Position numbers and translations under genes: made by a program. DNA of 64,000 nt from Devosia sp. YIM 151766 (GTDB lineage: Bacteria > Pseudomonadota > Alphaproteobacteria > Rhizobiales > Devosiaceae): NCBI RefSeq assembly GCF_030285925.1, contig NZ_CP127251.1, positions 744,001 to 808,000 on the forward strand, written 5' to 3'. Under the pieces are notes generated by a model that saw only the letters and a list, made by a program, of their open reading frames with translations, was not told the origin of the DNA and ran no database searches. The stretch's first letter is position 1, and the number at the start of each line of letters is the position of its first letter. Shown piece after piece: positions 53,891-62,466 of this stretch.

Positions 53891-54351
53891 CCTTGCGGGC
53901 GCTGCTGATCTGCTTGCTGATGATCCTGTCCACGCCCCTATCGGCGGTAGGGCCGGACGAAATCCTGCCCGATCCGGCAATGGAGGCGCGGGCGCGCCAG
54001 ATTTCGGCGGGACTGCGCTGCCTCGTCTGCCAGAACCAGTCCATCGATGACAGCGATGCCGACCTGGCGCGCGACCTGCGCCTGCTCGTGCGGGAACGGC
54101 TGGTGGCGGGCGACGACAATGCGGAGGTCGAGCAATATATCGTCGACCGCTACGGGGAATATGTGCTGCTCAATCCACGTCTCGGCGGCCATACTTTGTT
54201 GCTCTGGATGGCAGCGCCCTTATTATTGCTTACCGGGCTCGGCGCCTTGCTGCTGGCGCGCCGCCGCATTGCGGTTCCGGCAGCGCCGGGCCTGACGCCT
54301 GAGGAAGAAAAAGCATTGGCTGAACTGGTCGAGAACAAAGAGCGGAAATAG
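53887..54351 (+). CDS. ccmH: CcmH thiol-disulfide component
   Basis: A 154-residue CcmH with a signal-like N-terminal helix, the thiol motif RCLVCQNQSIDDS that reduces apocytochrome cysteines, and a C-terminal transmembrane helix (LLLWMAAPLLLLTGLGALLLA). It completes the partial ccm operon; ccmABC(D) are not in the window. degP follows after 125 bases. Confidence 0.95.
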   Translation: MTLRALLICLLMILSTPLSAVGPDEILPDPAMEARARQISAGLRCLVCQNQSIDDSDADLARDLRLLVRERLVAGDDNAEVEQYIVDRYGEYVLLNPRLGGHTLLLWMAAPLLLLTGLGALLLARRRIAVPAAPGLTPEEEKALAELVENKERK

Positions 54352-54476
54352 TTCTGCTGCAATCTCGCCTGCAACATTGCCAAATCTTAATGTGAACGCA
54401 ACTTCACCGAAAGGCGGACCGTTCCATATCTATTGCCACAAGCTGTTGAGAGCTTAAACGAAGGAGACTGGTTCCC

Positions 54477-56009
54477 ATGCGTTCGTCTTTACTCTCGCGT
54501 ACCCGGCGCTGGCTCGGTGCCTCGACGCTCGCGCTGCTGGTCGGTGTGGGCGGTGTGTCCACCGCATTCGTCCTGACCGGACAGGTCGCCAATGCACAGA
54601 TGCAGAACGCCGCGCAGATCGTGGTGCCCCAAGCTTCGGTCCAGCAAGGCTTTGCCGATCTGGTCGATGCCGTCAAACCCGCCGTGGTTTCCATCCGGGT
54701 GGAAGCCCAGGCCCCGGGCCGCACCGTGCAGCGTGGCGGCCGCGACTTCAATTTCGAGTTCAACTTCCCCGATCTTCCCGAAGATCATCCCTTCCGCGAC
54801 TTCTTCGATCAGTTCGGCAACAATTCGCCCGGCAATCGTGGCGGACAGGGTGGCGAGCCGCGCCCCCGCCAATATATGGCTGCGGGCTCCGGCTTCATCA
54901 TCTCCGAGGACGGCTATGTGGTGACCAATAACCACGTGGTCGAGGACGCCACCAAGGTAACGGTAGTTTTCGAGGACGGCAGCGAGCAGGTTGCCGACAT
55001 CGTCGGCACCGATGAACGCACCGACCTGGCCGTGCTCAAGATCGAGGGCAGCGACCTGCCATTCGTGACCTTCGAGGGCGAACCGAGCCGCGTTGGCGAT
55101 TGGGTGGTTGCCGTGGGTAACCCCTTCGGGCTTGGCGGCACCGTCACCGTCGGCGTGATCTCCGGTTCGGGCCGCAATATCGGCGGTTCCAGCTATGGCG
55201 ACTTCCTGCAGATCGATGCGGCGGTGAATACCGGCAATTCCGGCGGCCCGGCCTTCAACACCAATGGCGAAGTGGTCGGTGTCAATACCGCCATCTACTC
55301 TCCCAATGGCGGCAATGTCGGCATCGCCTTCGCTATCCCGGCTCGTACGGTCAAGCAGATCATCGGCCAGCTGATCGAGGATGGCTCGGTGACGCGCGGC
55401 TATCTCGGCGTCTCGATCCAGGATGTCAGCAAGGACATCGCTGACGGCGTCGGCCTGCCCAATGCCCGCGGCGCCATCGTCCGCGAGCCGACGGAAGACG
55501 GTCCTGCCGGTGAAGCGGGCGTCAAGTCCGGCGACATCATCCTGAAAGTGGACGGCGACCAGATCGACGATGCGCTCGACCTGAGCCGTACGATTGCCAG
55601 CAAGGCTCCCAATTCCACGGTCGAACTGACTTTGTGGCGCGATGGAGCTGAAACCACCATTTCGGTGCAGCTGACGCAATTGGACGAGACCGCCCAGGCC
55701 ACGCCGCAATCCCCGACGCCACCGCAGACTCTGCCTGAAGCCACCACCAGCCTCGGCCTGACGCTGGTGCCCAATGGCGATGGTTCGGGCGGCCTGCTGG
55801 TCCAGGATGTCGAGGATGGCAGCGCTGCCGCGCAACGCGGTATCGCCACCGGCGACGTGGTGCTCGAAGTCGACAACAAGCCGGTGCAGACGGCCGGCGA
55901 TTTCGAGCAGGCCATTGCCGGCGTCGAGAGCAAGGGCCTCAATACGGCGCTGGTCCGGGTCGCGCGTGACGGCGAAGCCCGCTTCATAGGACTGCCCATC
56001 ACCGAGTAA
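54477..56009 (+). CDS. degP: DegP/HtrA (Do) periplasmic serine protease
   Basis: A 510-residue Do-type protease and chaperone. Signal/anchor region (~1-40), then the trypsin-like domain with His153 (VVTNNHVVED), Asp183 (ERTDLAVLK) and Ser255 (NTGNSGGPAFN), and two PDZ domains (~300-395, GYLGVSIQDVS; ~420-505). It degrades misfolded envelope proteins. A GAAGGAGA site precedes the ATG. A terminator overlaps the gap to the response regulator, and the order degP-regulator-kinase-glnE is typical of rhizobia. Confidence 0.95.
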   Translation: MRSSLLSRTRRWLGASTLALLVGVGGVSTAFVLTGQVANAQMQNAAQIVVPQASVQQGFADLVDAVKPAVVSIRVEAQAPGRTVQRGGRDFNFEFNFPDLPEDHPFRDFFDQFGNNSPGNRGGQGGEPRPRQYMAAGSGFIISEDGYVVTNNHVVEDATKVTVVFEDGSEQVADIVGTDERTDLAVLKIEGSDLPFVTFEGEPSRVGDWVVAVGNPFGLGGTVTVGVISGSGRNIGGSSYGDFLQIDAAVNTGNSGGPAFNTNGEVVGVNTAIYSPNGGNVGIAFAIPARTVKQIIGQLIEDGSVTRGYLGVSIQDVSKDIADGVGLPNARGAIVREPTEDGPAGEAGVKSGDIILKVDGDQIDDALDLSRTIASKAPNSTVELTLWRDGAETTISVQLTQLDETAQATPQSPTPPQTLPEATTSLGLTLVPNGDGSGGLLVQDVEDGSAAAQRGIATGDVVLEVDNKPVQTAGDFEQAIAGVESKGLNTALVRVARDGEARFIGLPITE

Positions 56010-56017
56010 TGCGTATC

Positions 56018-56047
56018 GGCCCCGGAGCCTTGGTTCCGGGGCCTTTT
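56018..56047 (+). terminator. Terminator between degP and the response regulator
   Basis: A 9-bp perfect stem (GGCCCCGGA at 56018-56026 with TCCGGGGCC at 56035-56043), an 8-base loop and four T. It ends only 19 bases before the next start codon. Confidence 0.7.
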
Positions 56048-56065
56048 CAACTGGAGCGTCCGGCG

Positions 56066-56737
56066 TTGAAGATTCTGCTGATCGAGGATGACCGTGAAGC
56101 GGCGAGCTATCTGATCCAGGCATTGGACGAAGCGGGCCATGTGACCCACCATGCCGCCGACGGCGAAACCGGCTATGCGATGGCCTCGGGCATGGATTAT
56201 GACGTGCTGGTCGTTGATCGCATGCTGCCCCGCCGCGACGGTCTTTCCATTGTCGAAAGCCTGCGGGCCGAAGGCGACAAGACGCCGGTGCTCATCCTCT
56301 CCGCGCTTGGCGAGGTCGACGATCGCGTGACCGGCCTGCGCGCCGGTGGCGACGATTATCTGACCAAGCCCTATGCCTTCACCGAGCTTCTGGCGCGCAT
56401 CGAGGTGCTGGCGCGCCGGTCCAGCCCCGCCGAGGCCGCCACCAGCTATTCGGTGGGCGCCCTGTCGCTCGACCGGCTGAGCCGCAAGGTGGAGCGGAAC
56501 GGTGAAACCATCCTGCTCCAGCCGCGCGAGTTCCGGCTGCTCGAATATCTGATGAAACATGCCGGCAAGGTGGTGACCCGCACCATGTTGCTGGAAAATG
56601 TCTGGGACTACCATTTCGATCCGCAAACCAATGTCATCGACGTGCATATGTCCCGTCTCCGGTCCAAGATCGACAAGGGTCACGCCGTTCCCCTGCTGCA
56701 TACGGTGCGCGGGGCCGGCTATATGATCCGAGAATAG
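56066..56737 (+). CDS. OmpR-family response regulator
   Basis: A 223-residue receiver plus winged helix: D8/D9 (LLIEDDREA), D51 (VVDRMLPRRDG), Lys in LTKPYAF, and the DNA-binding end TNVIDVHMSRLRSKID with GAGYMI. The TTG at 56066 is chosen because GGAG lies about 10 bases upstream and the reading frame begins the fold; a longer in-frame start would run back into the degP terminator. Three bases separate it from the kinase gene. Confidence 0.8.
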   Translation: MKILLIEDDREAASYLIQALDEAGHVTHHAADGETGYAMASGMDYDVLVVDRMLPRRDGLSIVESLRAEGDKTPVLILSALGEVDDRVTGLRAGGDDYLTKPYAFTELLARIEVLARRSSPAEAATSYSVGALSLDRLSRKVERNGETILLQPREFRLLEYLMKHAGKVVTRTMLLENVWDYHFDPQTNVIDVHMSRLRSKIDKGHAVPLLHTVRGAGYMIRE

Positions 56738-56740
56738 CCG

Positions 56741-58150
56741 GTGAGCCGCTTCGCCCAGGTTTGGCGGACCTCCACGGTTCGGCTGACCGCGACCTTCATC
56801 GCGATCTTCGTCGTTTTCGCCATCCTGCTGATGGCCTTTATCGGCTGGCAATCCAGCATCCAGATTCAGCGCCAGCAGACCGACGACATTGATCGCGAGG
56901 TGCGGCTGTTCCAGCGCATCGAGGCCAATCAGGGCATCAGGTCACTGGCTTTCGCCGTCAATCGCCTCTCGAACCAGCCCGGGCCCGGCCTCTATTTCCT
57001 GGGGGACGCATCGGGGCTCTTTCTTCTGGGCAATGTCAGCGACGTACCGCTGGACGTATTGATCGAGCCAGGCGTCTATAGCTTCGATTACGAGCGGCCC
57101 AATCCCTGGGGCGATGATGACGGGGTCAATACCGACCGGCGCCGGCTGGGGGTGGCCGTTGTCCGCTCGATCGTGCTCGACAATGGCATGCGGCTGGTGG
57201 TCGGGCGCGACGTGGTCGAGAGGCGCGGCTATTCCGCCATCATCCTCCAGAGTTTCCTCGTCGGCGTGGTGGGCATCATCCTGTTCTCGGTCATGGCCGG
57301 CGGCATCACCGCCCGGCGGGTCCTGCGGCGCATCGATACGATCCGCGACACCTCCACCAAGATCATGTCGGGCAATTTGTCCGAACGGGTGCCCGTTACG
57401 CGGCGGAACGACGAATTCGATGGTCTCGCCACCAATCTCAACGCCATGCTGGACCGCATCGAGCAATTGCTGCAGGGGCTCAAGGAGGTGACCGACAATG
57501 TCGCGCACGATCTCAAGACGCCCCTGACCCGGTTGCGCAACAAGGCAGAGGCGGCTTTGCGCGACACGGCCAGCACCGCGACCAAGGAAGAAGCGCTCGA
57601 AACCATCATCGCCGAGAGCGACCGCCTGATCCAGACCTTCAATGCGCTGCTGATGATTGCCCGCGTCGAGGCGGGCGCGCCATCCGGCGTGCTTTCCGAC
57701 ATCAATGTCAGCGATATCGTCGCCGATGTGGCCGAACTTTACGGCCCAGTCGCCGAAGATGCCGATATCGAGGTCGTCAGCACCGTAGAAGCGGGTGTTA
57801 CCCTCAAGGCCAATCGCGAGCTGGTCGGCCAGGCCATGGTCAACCTGCTGGAAAACGCGGTGAAATATGCCAGGCCGGGCGCGGGCGGCACCGGCCGGAT
57901 CGCGGTGGAACTGAGCCGGGTGGCGGGCCTGGTTCGCATCGTGGTCGCGGATAACGGTCCCGGCATTCCCGAAAACGACCGGAAGCGCGTCTTGGAGCGT
58001 TTCGTGCGGCTGGAAGAGAGCCGTTCCGAAGCCGGGTCGGGGCTCGGGCTGGCTTTGGTCAATGCGGTGGCGCGACTGCATGGCGGCATTTTCCGCATCG
58101 AGGACAATGCACCGGGAGTTCGCGCGGTGCTGGAATTGCCGGCAGGGTAG
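56741..58150 (+). CDS. Sensor histidine kinase
   Basis: A 469-residue kinase with a transmembrane helix (~12-33), a periplasmic sensor, a second helix (~165-187), a HAMP domain, a HisKA domain (NVAHDLKTPLTRLRNKAE) and a HATPase domain (NLLENAVKY and GSGLGLALV). It is the partner of the preceding regulator (GTG start three bases after the stop). Its proximity to degP suggests envelope-stress sensing, which is inference. Confidence 0.88.
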   Translation: MSRFAQVWRTSTVRLTATFIAIFVVFAILLMAFIGWQSSIQIQRQQTDDIDREVRLFQRIEANQGIRSLAFAVNRLSNQPGPGLYFLGDASGLFLLGNVSDVPLDVLIEPGVYSFDYERPNPWGDDDGVNTDRRRLGVAVVRSIVLDNGMRLVVGRDVVERRGYSAIILQSFLVGVVGIILFSVMAGGITARRVLRRIDTIRDTSTKIMSGNLSERVPVTRRNDEFDGLATNLNAMLDRIEQLLQGLKEVTDNVAHDLKTPLTRLRNKAEAALRDTASTATKEEALETIIAESDRLIQTFNALLMIARVEAGAPSGVLSDINVSDIVADVAELYGPVAEDADIEVVSTVEAGVTLKANRELVGQAMVNLLENAVKYARPGAGGTGRIAVELSRVAGLVRIVVADNGPGIPENDRKRVLERFVRLEESRSEAGSGLGLALVNAVARLHGGIFRIEDNAPGVRAVLELPAG

Positions 58151-58204
58151 GAGAGGCCTACGCTCCGTCTTGCTGCCTGTCGCGGCGCAAGCTATGCCTC
58201 GAAA

Positions 58205-61084
58205 ATGAGCATCATCCTGTCGCCCTTGCCGCCCATGGACCATCCGCGATTCGACGCGCTGCTCGGCGAATTGCCGAATGAGGTCGCCGCGGCCTTCCAG
58301 CGTGCGGAACCCTTGCTCGGACCCCTGTTGGAATCGGCGCCTTATCTATTGGGGCTCGCCCGCGACCACGCCTCCTGGTTGACGCAAGTGCTGGCGGGCG
58401 ACGTGGACACGGTCTTTGCCGACCTGCTTGCGGCGACCGCCGGGGCCGGTCGTCTTGACGACGAGGCGGCAGTCGGGCGCGCCTTGCGCGTGGCCAAGGG
58501 GCAAACGGCGCTGCTGGCGGCTGTGGCCGAAACCGGAGGCCGGTGGTCGACCGCGCGCGCCACCGAGGCCCTATCGGATCTCGCCGATATCGCGCTGGAG
58601 GCGGGAATGGATTTCCTGATGCGCCAAGCCTCCGAAAAGGGGCGGCTCGCCATTCCGCCCGAGCAGGCGAACGCGGCCAATTCCGGCCTTGCTTTGTTTG
58701 CGCTGGGCAAGCATGGCGGGTGCGAGCTCAATTATTCCTCCGACATCGACATCGTCGCCTTCTTCGACCCGCAAAAGCCCGTCCTGGCCGATCCGGGCGA
58801 AGCCACCAGGATTTATTCGCGCCTGGTGCAACGGCTGGTGGGCCTGATGGAAGACCGGCAATTGGGCGGCTACGTGTTCCGCACCGATCTGCGCCTGCGT
58901 CCCGATCCGGGCTCGACGCCGGTGGCGCTCTCGGTCGATGCGGCCATGGCCTATTACGAGATGCGCGGACAGAACTGGGAGCGCGCCGCCTGGATCAAGG
59001 CGCGGCCCTGCGCCGGCGACAAGCAGGTGGGGGAGGCCTTTCTCAAGGAGCTGGCGCCCTATGTCTGGCGCAAGCATCTCGACTTCGCCACCATTGCCGA
59101 TATCCAGGCGATGAAACGCCAGATCAACGTCTCCAAGAAGGTCGGCGATATCCGCGTCGAAGGGCACAATGTCAAACTGGGGCGGGGCGGCATCCGCGAG
59201 ATCGAATTCTTCGCCCAGACCCAGCAATTGATTGCCGGCGGCCGCGACAAGACATTGCGGGTGCGGCCGACATCGCAGGCGCTGACGGCCTTGGCGGACG
59301 CCAACTGGATCAGCCCGAAAGCCGCCGGGGAATTGACGCGCACCTATTGGTATCTGCGGGCGGTGGAGAACCGCTTGCAGATGCTGGAGGACGAGCAGAC
59401 CCATATCATGCCGGACAATGTCGAGGGCGTTGCCCTGATCGGTCGCCTGATGGGCCAGGCGGATCCGGCGCAGTTCGAGCGGGATTATCGATCGGCGCTC
59501 GAACTGGTGGCGCGCTATTATGCGGAATTGTTCACCGAGGGGGAGACGCTCGGCTCGGGCGAGGGCAATCTGGTTTTTACCGGCAGCGACGACGATCCCG
59601 GGACGCTGGAGACGCTCACCATTATGGGCTTCGCCGACGCCCGCAAGGCTATCGAAACCGTACGCAAATGGCATTATGGCAGCTATGCCGCCACGCGGTC
59701 CGCCGCGGCGCGCGCGCATCTGACCGAGCTCCTGCCATCGCTGCTCAAAACGCTGGGCCGCGCCGGCAATGCCGATGAGGCCCTGGCGCGCATGGACAAT
59801 TTCCTGTCGCGCCTGCCGGCTGGAATTCAACTCTTCGCCCTGCTGCGCAATCATGAGCAACTGCGCACCCTGCTGGTGCAATTCATGGCCTCGGCGCCGC
59901 GCATGGCCGAAGCCGTCATCCACCGCGCCCATGTCGTGGATGGGCTGATCGATCCCGCCTTTGCCAATGAGGTGACCCATCGCGACGTCCTGGTTGCCAA
60001 GGTCGATGCGTTCCTCGCCGATGCGCGCTCCTATGAGGACCTGATCGACCGGGCGCGGATTATCGGGCAGGAGCAGAAATTCCTCGTCGCCGCCGGCCTG
60101 CTGTCGGGCACGGTCAGCGCCAATGGCGCCGGCGAGCAATTCACGGCGCTGGCCGAAACGCTGCTCCATCGTCTGTTCGACCGGGTGCGGGACGAATTCG
60201 CCATCCGCCATGGCCGTATAGAAGGCGCTGAAGTGGCGCTGCTCGCTTTCGGCAAGATGGCGGGCGGCGAGATGACCTTCACCTCCGACCTCGACTTCAT
60301 TCTGCTCTATGACGCGCCGGAAACCGAATCCGATGGCGAGCGCTCGCTTTCGACCTCGCATTATTTCGCCCGCTTGACCCAGCGCCTGGTCGCGGCTTTG
60401 TCGGCGCCGACAGCGGAGGGCGTGCTTTACGAGGCCGATATGCGGCTGCGCCCATCGGGTAATGCCGGGCCGCTGGCGACCAGCCTGACCGGCTTTCGAG
60501 CCTATCACAAGGACAATGCCTGGACCTGGGAGCATCTGGCCTTGAGCCGCGCCCGGATCGTGGCGGCGACCGGGTCGATGGCCGAAAAAGTCGAAGGGGA
60601 GATTGCCGAAATAATGATCCGGCAGCGCGATGCCGCCAAAACCATCGAGGACGTGGTGTCGATGCGCGCCCTGATGGCGCGCGAACGCCAGCCGCGCCAT
60701 GAATTCGATCTCAAGCTGGCCAGCGGCGGCTTGGTCGATCTCGAATTCATCGCCCAATCGGCGCAATTGGTGGCCGGCAAGCAGATTGCCTTGCCGCAGG
60801 CCCCGACCGCGCGGGTGCTGGCCCGGCTCGGCGACACCGGCCTCGTGCCCGCCGGGCAGCGCCTGGCTGAAATCCACCTTCTCTATTCGACGGTGCTGCA
60901 GGTCGTGAGTTCGGCGCTGATCAGTCCATTCAAGGATGAGGCCTGGACGCCGGCCTTCAAGGAATTGCTGGCGCAGTTGGCGCATTATCCAGATTTCGGG
61001 CGGCTGGCGCTGGAAATCGAGCAGATGCGAGGCGAGGTCGAGAGCGCGGCGCAGGCCTGGTATGACAAGGCGCTGACGCTTTGA
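58205..61084 (+). CDS. glnE: Glutamine-synthetase adenylyltransferase/removase
   Basis: A 959-residue GlnE that reversibly adenylylates glutamine synthetase and is controlled by PII and glutamine. It has two nucleotidyltransferase domains: the N-terminal (deadenylylating) with Asp180/Asp182 in ELNYSSDIDIVAFFD, and the C-terminal (adenylylating) with Asp695/Asp697 in EMTFTSDLDFILLYD. Length matches the family. It follows the two-component genes and has its own 54-base spacer. It ends adjacent to the convergent kinase gene. Confidence 0.95.
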   Translation: MSIILSPLPPMDHPRFDALLGELPNEVAAAFQRAEPLLGPLLESAPYLLGLARDHASWLTQVLAGDVDTVFADLLAATAGAGRLDDEAAVGRALRVAKGQTALLAAVAETGGRWSTARATEALSDLADIALEAGMDFLMRQASEKGRLAIPPEQANAANSGLALFALGKHGGCELNYSSDIDIVAFFDPQKPVLADPGEATRIYSRLVQRLVGLMEDRQLGGYVFRTDLRLRPDPGSTPVALSVDAAMAYYEMRGQNWERAAWIKARPCAGDKQVGEAFLKELAPYVWRKHLDFATIADIQAMKRQINVSKKVGDIRVEGHNVKLGRGGIREIEFFAQTQQLIAGGRDKTLRVRPTSQALTALADANWISPKAAGELTRTYWYLRAVENRLQMLEDEQTHIMPDNVEGVALIGRLMGQADPAQFERDYRSALELVARYYAELFTEGETLGSGEGNLVFTGSDDDPGTLETLTIMGFADARKAIETVRKWHYGSYAATRSAAARAHLTELLPSLLKTLGRAGNADEALARMDNFLSRLPAGIQLFALLRNHEQLRTLLVQFMASAPRMAEAVIHRAHVVDGLIDPAFANEVTHRDVLVAKVDAFLADARSYEDLIDRARIIGQEQKFLVAAGLLSGTVSANGAGEQFTALAETLLHRLFDRVRDEFAIRHGRIEGAEVALLAFGKMAGGEMTFTSDLDFILLYDAPETESDGERSLSTSHYFARLTQRLVAALSAPTAEGVLYEADMRLRPSGNAGPLATSLTGFRAYHKDNAWTWEHLALSRARIVAATGSMAEKVEGEIAEIMIRQRDAAKTIEDVVSMRALMARERQPRHEFDLKLASGGLVDLEFIAQSAQLVAGKQIALPQAPTARVLARLGDTGLVPAGQRLAEIHLLYSTVLQVVSSALISPFKDEAWTPAFKELLAQLAHYPDFGRLALEIEQMRGEVESAAQAWYDKALTL

Positions 61085-62182
61085 TCAGGCCGCCAGTTCC
61101 GCCGCTGCCGGTTCGGTCGGCAGCGAGATAGCCACGGTCGTGCCCAGCGAGGGGGAGGAGTCGATGGCGATATTGCCCCCGCTCAGCGCCGCTATGGCGC
61201 GGGCAATGGAAATGCCCAGCCCGGGCCCCTGACCCTCGCGGCTGAAAGTGGCGTCGCCCATGGCGAAGGGCTGGCTCAGCGTCGCCAGGCGTTCCTCGCT
61301 CATGCCGATGCCGGTATCGCTGATCTCGATCACCACGCCGTCATCCGCCGCGAAGGCGGCCAAAGTCACCGTGCCTCCCGCCTGGGTGAAGCGGACGGCA
61401 TTGTCCATGATATTGCCGATCATGCGCGTCAGGCCCAGCCGGTCGCCGCGCAGCACCGCGCCGGTCGCCGGACCCACCTTGAAGCCGAGGCCGGCGCGCT
61501 GGATCTGGCCCTGGAAGCGTTTGACGACACTGTCCATGATCTCGTCGAGCAGGACCGGATCCTGCCGCAGCGGCTTCTGGCCGCCTTCAAGCTCGACCAG
61601 GTCAAGGATTGTGGCGAAGGAATTGAGCAGGTGCTGGCCGGAGCATTTGATCGACTGTACATAATCGCGATAGCGCGTATGGCCCAGCGCGCCATAGGTT
61701 TCCTGCTCCATCAATTCGGCGAAGCCGATAATATGGTTGAGCGGCGTGCGGATGTCGTGGCTGACATGGGCGAGGAAATTGGTCTTGGCGCGGTTCGCCG
61801 CTTCCGCCTTCAGTTTTTCCTCGTGGTAGCGGCGGGCCAGCCGGCGTTGCTCGGCGCGGATGGAGGCGAGGATGGCGTCGTTGCGGCCGGTATCGGCAGG
61901 GCGGCGGCAGGAGGCGAGGGTGATCAATCCGGCCAGGGCGAAGGCGAGCAGGCCGCGTCCGGCGATCCCTGCAATATGCTGATTTTCAAGTGTTATTTGA
62001 ACCTGTTGCTCGGCGTCGGCGCTCTCGGCAATGCGGGTGACGTCATAGAGCAGGAACAGGCAGGCGGAGAGGAATGCGGTGACGGCGACGGCGATGCTGA
62101 CATTGGAAAAGCGAGCAATGACCAGCCCCTTGCCGGCGCGGAATCCAAGCGCACCGGCGCCGGATATTTCCGACGTCCGCAT
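61085..62182 (-). CDS. Membrane histidine kinase, PdhS/PleC-like
   Basis: A 365-residue kinase. Two hydrophobic helices near the N-terminus enclose a ~40-residue periplasmic loop. They are followed by a HisKA domain (HVSHDIRTPLNHIIGFAEL) and a HATPase domain (NIMDNAVRF and GPGLGISIA). No receiver gene is adjacent, so its partner is elsewhere. The ATG at 62182 is preferred over 62194 because GGAG lies 7 bases before it. The HisKA segment resembles the DivJ/PleC group. Confidence 0.8.
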   Translation of the reverse strand: MRTSEISGAGALGFRAGKGLVIARFSNVSIAVAVTAFLSACLFLLYDVTRIAESADAEQQVQITLENQHIAGIAGRGLLAFALAGLITLASCRRPADTGRNDAILASIRAEQRRLARRYHEEKLKAEAANRAKTNFLAHVSHDIRTPLNHIIGFAELMEQETYGALGHTRYRDYVQSIKCSGQHLLNSFATILDLVELEGGQKPLRQDPVLLDEIMDSVVKRFQGQIQRAGLGFKVGPATGAVLRGDRLGLTRMIGNIMDNAVRFTQAGGTVTLAAFAADDGVVIEISDTGIGMSEERLATLSQPFAMGDATFSREGQGPGLGISIARAIAALSGGNIAIDSSPSLGTTVAISLPTEPAAAELAA

Positions 62183-62466
62183 AAAATTCTCCATTCTGTG
62201 GAGGGGTTTAGCCCCGAAACTTTTCAGCCCTTAACAAGGTATGAATCAGGTGGGGGCATGTTGTCCAGAGCCCCTTTCCGGGCCGTGCGGCGGCCAATCG
62301 AAAAAGCGGAGTCGGCTGAATCACTTAGCAGTGAAGAAAAATTCTTCCAATTTCGCGGCTGCCGCGTCCATGCGCCCCAGAGCCGAATTGGTTAGCGGAT
62401 TGTTAGCCCCGAGCGCCGCCAAAGGGTGAATCGGGGGATCGCATGGCGAGCCCCCGAACAAAACGC

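Noticed and set aside
54489..56123. A 544-residue minus-strand open frame opposite degP.
   Set aside because: degP has its complete catalytic triad and PDZ domains on the plus strand; the antisense frame has no ribosome site or domain.
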